A DNA stretch of 46,784 nucleotides from Candidatus Accumulibacter necessarius (lineage in GTDB: Bacteria; Pseudomonadota; Gammaproteobacteria; Burkholderiales; Rhodocyclaceae): contig JAFLDL010000038.1 of the NCBI GenBank assembly GCA_017302435.1, positions 1 through 46,784 of the forward strand. Direction: 5' to 3'. The notes below the pieces were generated by a model, which worked only from the letters and a program-made list of their open reading frames with translations, searched no databases and was not told where the DNA came from. Every line of letters starts with the position of its first letter. Positions within the stretch are counted from its first letter, which is position 1. The position numbers and the translations under genes are program-made. Shown one piece after another: positions 19,135 to 27,464 of this stretch.

Positions 19135-19830
19135 ATGTTCAACAAACCCAACGTCTTCAATCGCAACGAACCGATCGCTCGTCGCGACGTCCAGCCCAGC
19201 GTCGGCTTCGGCGCCCAGCCCACCGCCTCGCCATCGGGCGCGCCGGCGACCGCCGGCAGGGAGATCGCCGGCAAGGATACTCTGCCGAGCAACGCCGTCG
19301 GCCCGTCTGCCGTATCTCCCAACGAGCTTTCCCAGAATCTCCCTGGCGCCCATCCCGTGCACGCCACCAACGCCCCGGCGCCTGCCAGCGCCCCGCCGCC
19401 GGCCAGCGCGGCGGCAGCGCGCGAGTCGTTGATAAGCGAAAACATGATCGGTGCCCGCCTGCTCGTCGGCCCCGACGTCAAACTCAAGGGCGCCGAAATC
19501 CTCGACTGCGACACCCTGGTGGTGGAAGGTCGGGTCGAGGCGACGATGGATAGCCGAGTGATTCGGGTCGCCGAGAACGGCGCGTTTGTCGGCAAGGTCA
19601 GCATCGATATCGCCGAAATCGACGGGACGTTCGAGGGCGAGCTGACCGCGCGCTGCCAACTGATCATCCATTCGACCGGACGCGTCAGCGGCAAGATTCG
19701 CTATGGCAAACTGGTGGTCGACGAAGGCGGCGAGGTGTCCGGCGACGTCAGCACCCTTTCTGACCATGCATCACCCCAAGGCAGACCGACGATGGAAGCG
19801 CTGGTCGCGGTCAAAGCCGCCGCCGGTTGA
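19135..19830 (+). CDS. Bactofilin with long N-terminal disordered region
   Basis: 231 residues. About 100 N-terminal residues are low-complexity, rich in Ala/Pro/Ser. Residues ~103-205 are the bactofilin (DUF583) beta-helix: ENMIGARLLVGPDVKLKGAE, VVEGRVEATMDSRVIRV, GEVSGD, with the regular hydrophobic/Gly repeat. Bactofilins polymerise without nucleotide into membrane-associated filaments that position envelope enzymes or polysaccharide machinery. The ribosome binding site is GAAGGAA. It is first in an operon behind a sigma-54 promoter with two GlrR sites, which suggests induction by envelope stress. Confidence 0.9.
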   Translation: MFNKPNVFNRNEPIARRDVQPSVGFGAQPTASPSGAPATAGREIAGKDTLPSNAVGPSAVSPNELSQNLPGAHPVHATNAPAPASAPPPASAAAARESLISENMIGARLLVGPDVKLKGAEILDCDTLVVEGRVEATMDSRVIRVAENGAFVGKVSIDIAEIDGTFEGELTARCQLIIHSTGRVSGKIRYGKLVVDEGGEVSGDVSTLSDHASPQGRPTMEALVAVKAAAG

Positions 19831-19832
19831 CC

Positions 19833-20627
19833 ATGCTGACCGCCATCCACGCCGGGCGACCGCCGGGAGCGTCACTCACGCTTGACCGCCAGAGCGTGCG
19901 GCTATCGAGCGCTGCGCGCTGTCCGAGGCCATCCGAACGATCGGCCGCATACCCCACGCAGCGTGCCGACTACGCCGTTCGCCCGGCGCACACGCCGGTT
20001 GAACAGGGCATGGCCAGCATGCTGGTGCGCCGGATGTACGCCTGGCGCGGCTACCAGACGGAAGGCCTCGGGCTCTTGGCGCAAGATCCAAGCCGACTGA
20101 CGCTCGCCGCCTGGCACGGCGACGAGGTGGTGGCGACCCTTACCCTGAGCTGCGATTCCCCTGCCGGTCTGCTCGCCGACGCCCTCTACTCGCTGGAACT
20201 CAGCCGCCTGCGCCGCCCAGGGCACAGCATCTGCGAGGTGTCGAGGTTGGCGGTGGACCCGGAGTTCAGTTCGCCCGCCCTGTTGGTGACCCTGATACAG
20301 TCTGCCCATCGACACGCACAGCAGTACTTTGCGGCCAGCGATGTGGTGATCGAGGTAAATCCGCGCCACGTCCGCTACTACCAGCGCGTGCTGGGCTTCC
20401 GCCAACTTGGCGGTCGGCGGCAGTGTCCGCGTGTGGACGCACCGGCGGTTCTCCTGCACCGGCCACTCGACGGTTTCTCCGTGCGAGGGATGAGAACTCC
20501 AACGGCACCAAATCGAGAAATTTTGAGCTCCAGAGAAGCGGCGTCAATCGCGGAATGGTTCCCGGAAACCCATGAAAAGGACCGCCTGCCCTCTTCGCGT
20601 CAAGGCAGAGGGTGGGCACCGCCATGA
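19833..20627 (+). CDS. FeeM-type N-acyl amino acid synthase / exosortase-associated acyltransferase
   Basis: 264 residues. The core (about 45-205) matches the FeeM/autoinducer-synthase-like GNAT fold: RRMYAWRGYQTEG, ATLTLSCDSPAGL, ICEVSRLAVDPEF and VVIEVNPRHVRYYQRVLGF. Such enzymes transfer fatty acyl groups from acyl carrier protein to an amino acid amine; related proteins accompany PEP-CTERM/exosortase loci. The first ~40 residues and the tail after about 210 are not conserved. It begins two bases after the bactofilin stop, so the two are co-transcribed. ATG 19833 is chosen over an upstream TTG. Confidence 0.75.
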   Translation: MLTAIHAGRPPGASLTLDRQSVRLSSAARCPRPSERSAAYPTQRADYAVRPAHTPVEQGMASMLVRRMYAWRGYQTEGLGLLAQDPSRLTLAAWHGDEVVATLTLSCDSPAGLLADALYSLELSRLRRPGHSICEVSRLAVDPEFSSPALLVTLIQSAHRHAQQYFAASDVVIEVNPRHVRYYQRVLGFRQLGGRRQCPRVDAPAVLLHRPLDGFSVRGMRTPTAPNREILSSREAASIAEWFPETHEKDRLPSSRQGRGWAPP

Positions 20628-20995
20628 ACATCCTGAATAACTGGCAAATGCTCGATTTGGTCACCTCGAAGGGCGAGGCTCTAGTGTGCATCGAAGGGCG
20701 AGTGTACGGCAGTAATCCACGCTTCCCTATCTCGTCACACATCCGGACATCACCAGTCACTGGCTACAGCCTGAACTCCAACTCGATGGTAGTCATGACC
20801 AAGCGGGGCTCCGAGTATCTGTTGGGCAAGCCAGACCCGTCACAGCCCTTTGCACAGCAGCATTTGATGAGGCGCTTTTCCCGACTGCACCAGACCTCAG
20901 CGCCAAGTTTTGACGCGCTTGAATCGCAACTGACCGGCTTCAACGAAAGGATAGAAAATCCCACGGGACCATCGAGAGTACATGAGCTCGCGTAA
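20624..20995 (+). CDS. Hypothetical protein, third gene of the bactofilin operon
   Basis: 123 residues from the ATG at 20624 (MNILNNWQMLDLVTSKGEAL); this ATG overlaps the acyltransferase stop by four bases. A GTG at 20612 is an alternative start. The protein seems soluble with two beta-rich segments (GRVYGSNPRFPISSHIRTSP and MVVMTKRGSEYLLGKPD) and a helical C-terminal part. The family is not recognised with any function. Confidence 0.6.
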   Translation: MNILNNWQMLDLVTSKGEALVCIEGRVYGSNPRFPISSHIRTSPVTGYSLNSNSMVVMTKRGSEYLLGKPDPSQPFAQQHLMRRFSRLHQTSAPSFDALESQLTGFNERIENPTGPSRVHELA

Positions 20996-21059
20996 CGGGA
21001 CGGTCGCCCTCCCCGAAACGACATCTAACTGCCAAAGTGGAGATGCGATGTTCCCACCG

Positions 21060-21429
21060 CCAAGCAGGGACGGGCAGCGAGGCGTGGCCGTCGACCGCAT
21101 TCGCCACAGCGGGTAGCTGCGCGCCGAGCAGACCGCCGCGATCCTCGACGAAAAGCTTCGGCCGCGTCAGGGCGTTTCCGTCCAGCCCGGTCTGGGCCCC
21201 AACGACGACGTCCGGCCGGTGGCGAACACCCTGGCGGCCGAATCGGGCTCGCTGATGGTTGGTCGGCCATCTACCGTTCCTGAGCCGCCTGGCCAGTTTT
21301 CTCCTGACGGACGAAGGCGAGCGCCAGTTGCTCGAGTTCCGCTACGGCGGCCTGGTCGGCCTGCTCCGGGAGCGTGACAAGTGGGCGATCAGATGCGCCA
21401 GTCCATCCGAGCTGACCGCGCTCGAATAG
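21060..21429 (+). pseudogene. sixA: Phosphohistidine phosphatase SixA, decayed
   Basis: The order VDRIRHSG, TAG stop, LRAEQTAAILDEKLRPRQGV, GLGPNDDVRPVA and LAAESGSLM, then in another frame LVGHLPFLSRLASFLL and LEFRYGGLVGLLRE, reproduces SixA. The TAG at about 21114 stands where Lys is usual; a frameshift lies near 21256. The N-terminal part with the RHG catalytic histidine is absent. No product is expected. Confidence 0.8.
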
Positions 21430-21436
21430 GCTCGCC

Positions 21437-21877
21437 ATGCCTGCGCTGCGGCGAGGAGCGAGGCGCCAGAAGTGGCTGGACATCCTGGCTTCGCTTGAAG
21501 CGGGAACGCTGTTCATCGGCGGCAAGTCGATGGGTGGGCGGATCGCCAGCCTGATCGCCGACGAGGCCCGGGTGACCGGATTGATCTGTCTGGGGTATCC
21601 TTTCCATACAATGAACAAGCCGGCTCAACTCCGCGTCGAACGCCTGCAGGCGATCAGGACGCCTACCCTCATCCTGCAAGGCGAGCGGGACCCCTTCGGC
21701 AGCCCGGGCGAGGTCAGCCGTTACCCGCTGTCCAGCCAGATCCGGCTGCGCTGGCTGCCGGCTGGCGACCACAGGTTCCAGCCAGAAAAAAATCATCCAG
21801 GCGCACGCAGGAGGAGAACTGGCGGGAGGCAATCGACGCCATCGTCGTCTTCGTTAGCGCCATCCGGCGGCAATAGG
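21437..21877 (+). pseudogene. Alpha/beta hydrolase (KANL3/Tex30-like), truncated and frameshifted
   Basis: The nucleophile elbow GKSMGGRIASLIADEA, the Asp-containing LQGERDPFGS and the His of GDHRFQP are visible, but the first third of the fold is missing. At the A-run near 21787 the frame changes; the family end ENWREAIDAIVVFV continues in the other frame to TAG at 21875. The homopolymer shift could be a sequencing error, but the missing N-terminus is not. Confidence 0.7.
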
Positions 21878-21891
21878 CGGTGCGCGCCCGG

Positions 21892-23103
21892 ATGATCCTG
21901 CACGTCGACATGGACGCCTTTTACGCTTCGGTCGAGGAACGGGACCGCCCCGAACTGCTTGGCAAGCCCGTCATCGTCGGCGGCACGCCCGAAAGCCGCG
22001 GCGTCGTGGCGGCGGCCAGCTACGCGGCTCGCCAGTTTGGCGTCCATAGCGGCATGCCGGCGATCACCGCGCACCGACTGTGTCCGCGAGGCATCTTCCT
22101 GCGACCACGCATGTCGTACTACGCGGAGATTTCAGACCAGATACGGGGGATCTTCGAAAAGTTCACCCCCTTGGTCGAACCGCTGTCGCTGGACGAAGCC
22201 TTTCTCGATGTAAGCGGCAGCGAGCGACTGTTCGGCACCGCCGAGAGCATTGCCCGGGCGATCAAGCAGCAGATTCGGGAGCGGCTCAAGCTAGTCGCCT
22301 CGGTCGGCGTGGCACCCAACAAGTTCCTTGCCAAGATTGCCAGTGACCTGGAAAAGCCAGACGGATTCGTCGTCGTCGAACCCGCCCGAATCCAGGAGTT
22401 CCTCGATCCACTCCCGGTGGGCCGCCTGTGGGGCGTCGGCAAGGTCACGGGGCGCGCCCTGGCGAAGCTGGGTGTGCACCGGATCGGCCAACTGCGAGAG
22501 CTGCCCGTCGAGTTGCTGCGGCAGCACTTCGGGAGCAGTGGCGATCACCTCCGGGAGCTTTCCCTGGGCATCGACGAGCGGCCGGTGGTGCCGGAACAGG
22601 AAGCGAAATCGATCTCGCACGAAACGACCTTTGCGCAGGATCTGGAAGATCCCGAGTTGATGCGCGCCTGGCTGCTGGAACTGAGCGAGCAGGTGGGATG
22701 TCGCTTGCGGCGCCACGGCCTGCAGGGATGCACGGTGCACCTGAAGGTGCGCTTCGGCGACTTCCATACAATCACGCGTGCGCACACGCTGCCGCAAGCC
22801 ACGAACATCACCCGGGAAATCTGGCAGACAGCGGCGGCTATGTTCGCCGAGCGGCTGCCGACGCGGCGCTTGTGCATTCGCCTGCTGGGTGTCGGCATGA
22901 GCGGTTTCGAGCAACCCGGGCCAAGGCAACCCACCCTGTTTTCCGACACCGAGCACGAGCGGCAGACCCGCCTCGACGAAGTCGCTGACCGGGTCAGGGA
23001 GAGGTTCGGTCAGGCATCCCTGCAGCGTGCCCTGGTGATCCTGCACGAACTTGACCATCGCTCCGGGCCGCCAGGCGTCAGCGATACCCAGTACGGCCGA
23101 TAG
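21892..23103 (+). CDS. dinB: DNA polymerase IV (Y family)
   Basis: 403 residues. Catalytic acidic residues are D6 and D8 in MILHVDMDAF and D101/E102 in SLDEAFLD. The fingers/palm, a thumb with GVGKVTGRALAKLG, and the little-finger domain follow, with a beta-clamp-binding motif QPTLF near the C-terminus. It performs error-prone translesion synthesis on N2-adducted guanine and related lesions. ATG 21892 is chosen because family members begin at this methionine; a GTG at 21880 is possible. No LexA box was seen immediately upstream, where decayed genes lie. Confidence 0.95.
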   Translation: MILHVDMDAFYASVEERDRPELLGKPVIVGGTPESRGVVAAASYAARQFGVHSGMPAITAHRLCPRGIFLRPRMSYYAEISDQIRGIFEKFTPLVEPLSLDEAFLDVSGSERLFGTAESIARAIKQQIRERLKLVASVGVAPNKFLAKIASDLEKPDGFVVVEPARIQEFLDPLPVGRLWGVGKVTGRALAKLGVHRIGQLRELPVELLRQHFGSSGDHLRELSLGIDERPVVPEQEAKSISHETTFAQDLEDPELMRAWLLELSEQVGCRLRRHGLQGCTVHLKVRFGDFHTITRAHTLPQATNITREIWQTAAAMFAERLPTRRLCIRLLGVGMSGFEQPGPRQPTLFSDTEHERQTRLDEVADRVRERFGQASLQRALVILHELDHRSGPPGVSDTQYGR

Positions 23104-23231
23104 GAACGTCGGGCGGGCGTTTTCTGGCAGGGGGTTAAGGTCCGCCGTCACCGGCGGTGCTGCGGATGGCCTCTCAGGGCTTGCCGCCGGCACCAGCTGT
23201 GGTCAGGAATGGCCAGAGTCGGCGGAACTGG

Positions 23232-23915
23232 TCAGTACTTGATCGAGCAACCGTAAGGCGTGGTGGCGGGCACCGACACCGGCTTGCCGGACACGGCCTC
23301 GGCGATCGCAGCCTTGACGTGATTTCGCGCACCAGGGATGTCCGCCGGATTGGTCGAGCGCCGGTCGTCGATCGCGCCGTTATAGACCAGCTGGCCACCG
23401 GGGTCGATCAGATACATGTGCGGCGTCGTTTTTGCGGCGTAAGCCTTGGCAACCGTACCCGATTCATCGAGCGCCGCATGGGTCGGGCTCGCCTTCATTG
23501 CCACCAGCCATTCGCTCATTTGCCTGGCCGACTTGTGGTCCTGATGGCTCGGGTTGGTCGAGTTGATCTGCACCCAGACCACCTTGCTTTCCGCTGCAGC
23601 ACGCTGCGTCGCCTGCATGTTGCCGGCACTGTAGTGCTTCTGGACGAAGGGACAATCCGGGTTGGTCCACTCGAGCGCGACCCACTTGCCCTTGAGTTCA
23701 GCCAAGGAAACCGGCTTGCCGTCGAGCGTCGTAAGGGCAAAGGAAGGCGCCGGGTGGCCCGGCACGACAGCCGCGACCGGGCCACTGGCCAGCGTGGCCA
23801 GGAGAGCAACAGCCAGCAGCGAGCGGCTGCGCCAGCAAGGCTGCTTATCAGCGCAGGCCGCTGGACCCTGCAGCAGCTTCCGCTCAGGGGTGGGAAAGTG
23901 CATCGGGACGATCAT
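23232..23915 (-). CDS. Periplasmic thioredoxin-fold (redoxin/AhpC-TSA-like) protein
   Basis: 227 residues with a hydrophobic signal segment (RSLLAVALLATLASGPVAA, about 32-50). The thioredoxin fold begins at GHPAPSFALTTLDGKPVSL; the active site is WTNPDCPFVQKHY with one Cys rather than CxxC, as in a redoxin subfamily that has DCPFV and a conserved C-terminal YGCSIKY. It starts three bases after the DsbD-like gene, so it is probably a substrate or partner of that reductase in the periplasm. ATG at 23915 has GGAAATGAG upstream; the real start may be the Met at residue 5. Confidence 0.8.
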   Translation of the reverse strand: MIVPMHFPTPERKLLQGPAACADKQPCWRSRSLLAVALLATLASGPVAAVVPGHPAPSFALTTLDGKPVSLAELKGKWVALEWTNPDCPFVQKHYSAGNMQATQRAAAESKVVWVQINSTNPSHQDHKSARQMSEWLVAMKASPTHAALDESGTVAKAYAAKTTPHMYLIDPGGQLVYNGAIDDRRSTNPADIPGARNHVKAAIAEAVSGKPVSVPATTPYGCSIKY

Positions 23916-23918
23916 GGC

Positions 23919-26222
23919 TCATTTCCTTTCGTCGGTTGACAGGGAAGTCCGGCTCGCGTGCTGGCCGGCATCAGGCAAGCGCGCGAGTGCAGAGAGAATC
24001 GAAGTGTGCGTGAGCACCTCAGGCAGCAGTATAGGCTCGCCACGCGGCGGGTAGAGTGCATAGACAGGGACGCCGCTGCGGCCGAGCGCCGCCAGCGCGC
24101 GCGTGATCTCGGGGTCATGCCGCGTCCAGTCGGCGCGCATCAGCTGCACGCCGGCTTTGGCAAAGTCTGCCAGCACGACGTCGCGGGAGAGCACCAGCCG
24201 CTTGTTGACCTGGCAGGTCAGGCACCACGCGGCAGTGAAGTCGACGAACACGCCGGCGTTGGCTTCGCGGGCGGTGCTCAGGGCCGCCGGCGACCACGGC
24301 TCCCATACACTGGGCGGCCCACCTGGCGCGGCCGAAGGTGCCGGGCTGTTCGCCGCCGGCATGACCAGGATCAGCGCCAGCGCGGTGGCCAGCGCGGCGA
24401 TGCCGCCGCCTGTCCGCCAGAACGGGTGCTGCAAATGGAGCAGCCACGCGAGCAAAGCGACGAGCAGCAATCCTGCCCCGAGGTAAACGATAGCCGTTGG
24501 GCCCACCTGCTCGACCAGCACCCAGGCGAGCCAGACGACGGTGGCGTAGAGCGGCAAGGCAAGGAATTCTTTCAGCCGGGCCATCCAGGCCCCCGGCGTG
24601 GGCAGTCCGGCAAGGGCCCGCGGCATGATGGCCAGCAGGGCGTAGGGCAGCGCCATGCCCAGCGCGAGCGCCAGGAAGACCGCCAGGGTCAAGGCAGCCG
24701 GCATGGCGAAGGCGGCTCCGAGCGCCAAGCCCATGAAGGGTGCCGTGCAGGGCGAAGCGACCAGCACGGCCAGCGCGCCGGCGGCGAACGCATCGACGTT
24801 GGGGTGTCGCTGGCGCCAGCTGCCTGGCACGTCCTGCGCCAGGGTCGCAATCGGCAAGGCACCAGAGAGCGACAGGCCCAGGGCGAAGAACAGCAGCGCC
24901 ATGGCGCCGACGAACGGCGGCGACTGCAGTTGGAACCCCCAGCCGAGGAAGGCCCCACCGGCTTTCAGCGCCAGCAGCAGGCCGGCCAGGGAGAGAAAGG
25001 TGCCGACGACTCCCAGGGTATAGAACAGGGCATGCCGGCGACGTTGCCGTCTGCCCTCCGCGGCCTCGCCGGCATGACGCACCAGGCCGAGCAGCTTGAT
25101 CGAAAGGATCGGGAAGACACAGGGCATCAGATTGAGCAGGATGCCACCGACAAAAGCCAGCCCGACCACCGCCGCGAATGACAGCGGTACCCTCCCCTCG
25201 CTAGCAGCGGCTGGCACAGTTGCGTCCGGGGCCGCCGGCGACGCCGGGTGAATCGCGCCAGGCGCCGCGCCGGCGATCGCTTCATCGACGGCAAAGGCGA
25301 TCGGCCCGGTGCCGGCCCCGGCGCCCGGGCTGGCGACCAGAACGCCGGCCAGCGAGGTCCAGTCGCCGATCGGCACTTCGGCACCGGTGAGGGTCAGGAC
25401 ATAGCCCTCGGACTGCCGCCGCAACCGCTGCTCGGCCGAAGGTTGCATCTGCCCCTCGACGAACGGGAAGAAGGTGAGCGAATCGAGCGGCGGCGCGGTG
25501 GCTGGGGTGACGATGCGAACGCTGACCTGGCCGCTTTCGACACGCGCCGAAACCGACCAGCCGGACGGTGGCGACGGCATCGGTACTGCCTGCCGGGCGG
25601 CGGCAAACAGGCCGCGATGCCCGGGCTTCGCTTGTGCGAGGACACCAACGACGGGCAAGTCCAAGGCGAAGGTTCCCGATTCCGGGATGCAATCCTCCTT
25701 GCACACCAGCCAGTCGGCAGCGAGCCGGACAGGGAAGCTTCGCGCCGCGTAATCACCCGGAATCTCGATCGGCACGGCGAGCAAGACCTCGCCCTTGTAG
25801 CCAAAATTGGTCAGGGGCCCGACGGCGATGCGCGTTGGCAACGGCCACGAGATCGCGCCGGCCCGCGCGCCGACGGGAAGCGTCCAGGTGAAACTCGGCG
25901 GGTATCCCGAATCGCCCGGATTGCGCCAGTAGATATGCCACTGCGGCGCCAGCTGCAGCCGCAGTCCCAGCCAGTGGGTCGCGCCCGGTACCACGGCTGC
26001 GACCTCGGCAACGAGCGTGGCGGTGACGCGCGGCGTCGACACCACCGCATCGCGATCGGCGGCAGCGGTCCCGGATGCCGATCCGAGGATTCCCAGCCAG
26101 ACAACGAGCGATCGCGCACTCCGCTGCAGGAACAGGGACGCCACGCCCGGCTTGAGAAAGCACATCGCCACTGCCAGAGCGGCCAGGACCTGGCTGAATG
26201 GCTGACTCATGGCGGCCGACAT
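23919..26222 (-). CDS. DsbD/ScsB-type thiol:disulfide interchange protein
   Basis: About 767 residues. The N-terminal periplasmic domain carries VCKEDC in WLVCKEDCIPE; the central eight-helix electron-transfer domain has the two buried Cys in NLMPCVFPIL and LVASPCTAPFMG; the C-terminal thioredoxin domain has FTAAWCLTCQVNK. It carries electrons from cytoplasmic thioredoxin across the membrane to periplasmic thiol proteins. The domain order with a long N-terminal domain fits the ScsB branch. ATG 26222 is used; a TTG at 26234 overlaps the previous stop, so the exact start is uncertain. Confidence 0.9.
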   Translation of the reverse strand: MSAAMSQPFSQVLAALAVAMCFLKPGVASLFLQRSARSLVVWLGILGSASGTAAADRDAVVSTPRVTATLVAEVAAVVPGATHWLGLRLQLAPQWHIYWRNPGDSGYPPSFTWTLPVGARAGAISWPLPTRIAVGPLTNFGYKGEVLLAVPIEIPGDYAARSFPVRLAADWLVCKEDCIPESGTFALDLPVVGVLAQAKPGHRGLFAAARQAVPMPSPPSGWSVSARVESGQVSVRIVTPATAPPLDSLTFFPFVEGQMQPSAEQRLRRQSEGYVLTLTGAEVPIGDWTSLAGVLVASPGAGAGTGPIAFAVDEAIAGAAPGAIHPASPAAPDATVPAAASEGRVPLSFAAVVGLAFVGGILLNLMPCVFPILSIKLLGLVRHAGEAAEGRRQRRRHALFYTLGVVGTFLSLAGLLLALKAGGAFLGWGFQLQSPPFVGAMALLFFALGLSLSGALPIATLAQDVPGSWRQRHPNVDAFAAGALAVLVASPCTAPFMGLALGAAFAMPAALTLAVFLALALGMALPYALLAIMPRALAGLPTPGAWMARLKEFLALPLYATVVWLAWVLVEQVGPTAIVYLGAGLLLVALLAWLLHLQHPFWRTGGGIAALATALALILVMPAANSPAPSAAPGGPPSVWEPWSPAALSTAREANAGVFVDFTAAWCLTCQVNKRLVLSRDVVLADFAKAGVQLMRADWTRHDPEITRALAALGRSGVPVYALYPPRGEPILLPEVLTHTSILSALARLPDAGQHASRTSLSTDERK

Positions 26223-26230
26223 TCCTCTGA

Positions 26231-26800
26231 TCAAGGGGTCGGGATGCTGCCCAGCCAGCGCGGCGAACCCGAGCCGTTCAGCTGAAAGATGCTGCCGCCG
26301 CCCGAGGGAACACCGGCATCGGCGAAGGCGTTGATGGTGACCTGATGGGTGACCAGGACGACCGGCTGGCCGGCGACCGGCAGTCCGGCGAGAAACGCCT
26401 GCAGCGCACTGACTCTGGCTTGCCGATCCTGAGGTCGGCTGAAGAACGAGTTCAGTGCCGGCAGGGCAGTCACTTCACCCAGTTGCAGCAGTCGGGCGGT
26501 TTCCAGGCATCGGCACCACTGGCTCGAATAGACCGTGGCACGGCCGATACCGGCTGCCGCCAATCGCTCGCCGAGCTCTCTGGCCTGAGCGCGGCCGGCT
26601 TCGTCCAGGTTGCGCTGCGTGACGCAGTCGGTCAGGCGAAAGCCCGGGGGATCGCCAGTGCCGGGAGCGAAGGCATGCCGCAGCATGAGGACGCGGCCTG
26701 GCCTGGCCAGTTCAGCGAGGGGAACGTTGCTGGTGGCAAAGACGCTTCGTGTCGACAGGGTCGCGAGGCCGACCAGGCAGATAAAGCTGCGGCGTCGCAT
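26231..26800 (-). CDS. Exported histidine phosphatase family protein
   Basis: 189 residues. A signal-like N-terminus (MRRRSFICLVGLATLSTRSVFA) precedes the phosphoglycerate mutase-like fold: LMLRHAFAPG carries the phosphoacceptor His (RHA instead of RHG), SSQWCRCLETARLL the substrate pocket, and LVTHQVTINAF the second His. The substrate is unknown. ATG 26800 is chosen because it starts the signal peptide. It is the first gene of a three-gene unit with the DsbD-like and redoxin genes. Confidence 0.8.
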   Translation of the reverse strand: MRRRSFICLVGLATLSTRSVFATSNVPLAELARPGRVLMLRHAFAPGTGDPPGFRLTDCVTQRNLDEAGRAQARELGERLAAAGIGRATVYSSQWCRCLETARLLQLGEVTALPALNSFFSRPQDRQARVSALQAFLAGLPVAGQPVVLVTHQVTINAFADAGVPSGGGSIFQLNGSGSPRWLGSIPTP

Positions 26801-27464
26801 CAGGCCGTGCCAAACCAACCGAGTTGCTGAAACCTGTTCACGCTGACCTCCACGAAACAATTCTGACGCGTTGTTGTCCGCCTGACAATCGCGGTTTTGA
26901 TCCCGACAACAGCGCATGGTTCAACCGCCGCTTCCATGGGAAGCTGGCCATGCCTGCCGCACAGCCGTCGCCGTCGTTGGTCACGCCAGCCTTCACCCCT
27001 GCCCCTTGACCGGCTACGGTCGAATTGCGGGGGGATGCTTCGGGGCGATCGAGGAAGCGCCCGCTTGGACGGGGGCGCCGTGCGCTGCTACAATCCCAAT
27101 ACTGGAATGAGTGGCTTCGATGAGCGGCTTCGTCTTCACTGCGTTGCTTCGGCGCAGGATCACCTCGGCAGCGGGCAGGCCATTCGGCTGGCTCGCAATA
27201 CACTCTACCAGTCTGCTCCGGAGAACCACCCCGCGCGTCGGAGTCGACGGACGGGGAACTGGCTCCGATCAGGGCGGGGGGCAATCGGGCTGGAGTTGGC
27301 TCAGAGGCGGGGCCAATGGTGAGGGAAAGGGTGTCGAGAGTGCCGTGCACTCGCGTTAAACCTGCTCAGTGTGCTGGTCAGGGGCTTGCCTGCATGTGCC
27401 TGCAGCGATGGCCCTTGCGCGGAGTGGCAGCGCTCTCGAGGGTGGTCTTGATGAGCAGATTTCC
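26801..27464. other. Long divergent spacer before glgX-treZ
   Basis: No established gene. A 71-codon plus-strand frame from 27107 (MSGFDERLRLHCVASAQDHL) begins about six bases after the predicted start of the promoter at 27065-27094 but has no ribosome binding site. The remaining DNA likely holds the control region of the glycogen operon. Confidence 0.5.
27065..27094 (+). promoter_or_regulatory. Sigma-70 promoter upstream of glgX-treZ
   Basis: TTGGAC (27065-27070) and TACAAT (27089-27094) with an 18-base spacer. It lies 370 bases before the glgX start, leaving a long leader or an intervening small transcript. Confidence 0.5.

Noticed and set aside
18840-19694. 284-codon minus-strand frame across the bactofilin gene
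   Set aside because: It is antisense to a well-supported bactofilin gene, has no family features and would cover the regulatory region.
23958-25181. 407-codon plus-strand frame opposite the DsbD-like gene
   Set aside because: Its composition is Arg/Gln/Gly-rich with no motifs, and the minus strand has complete DsbD domains.
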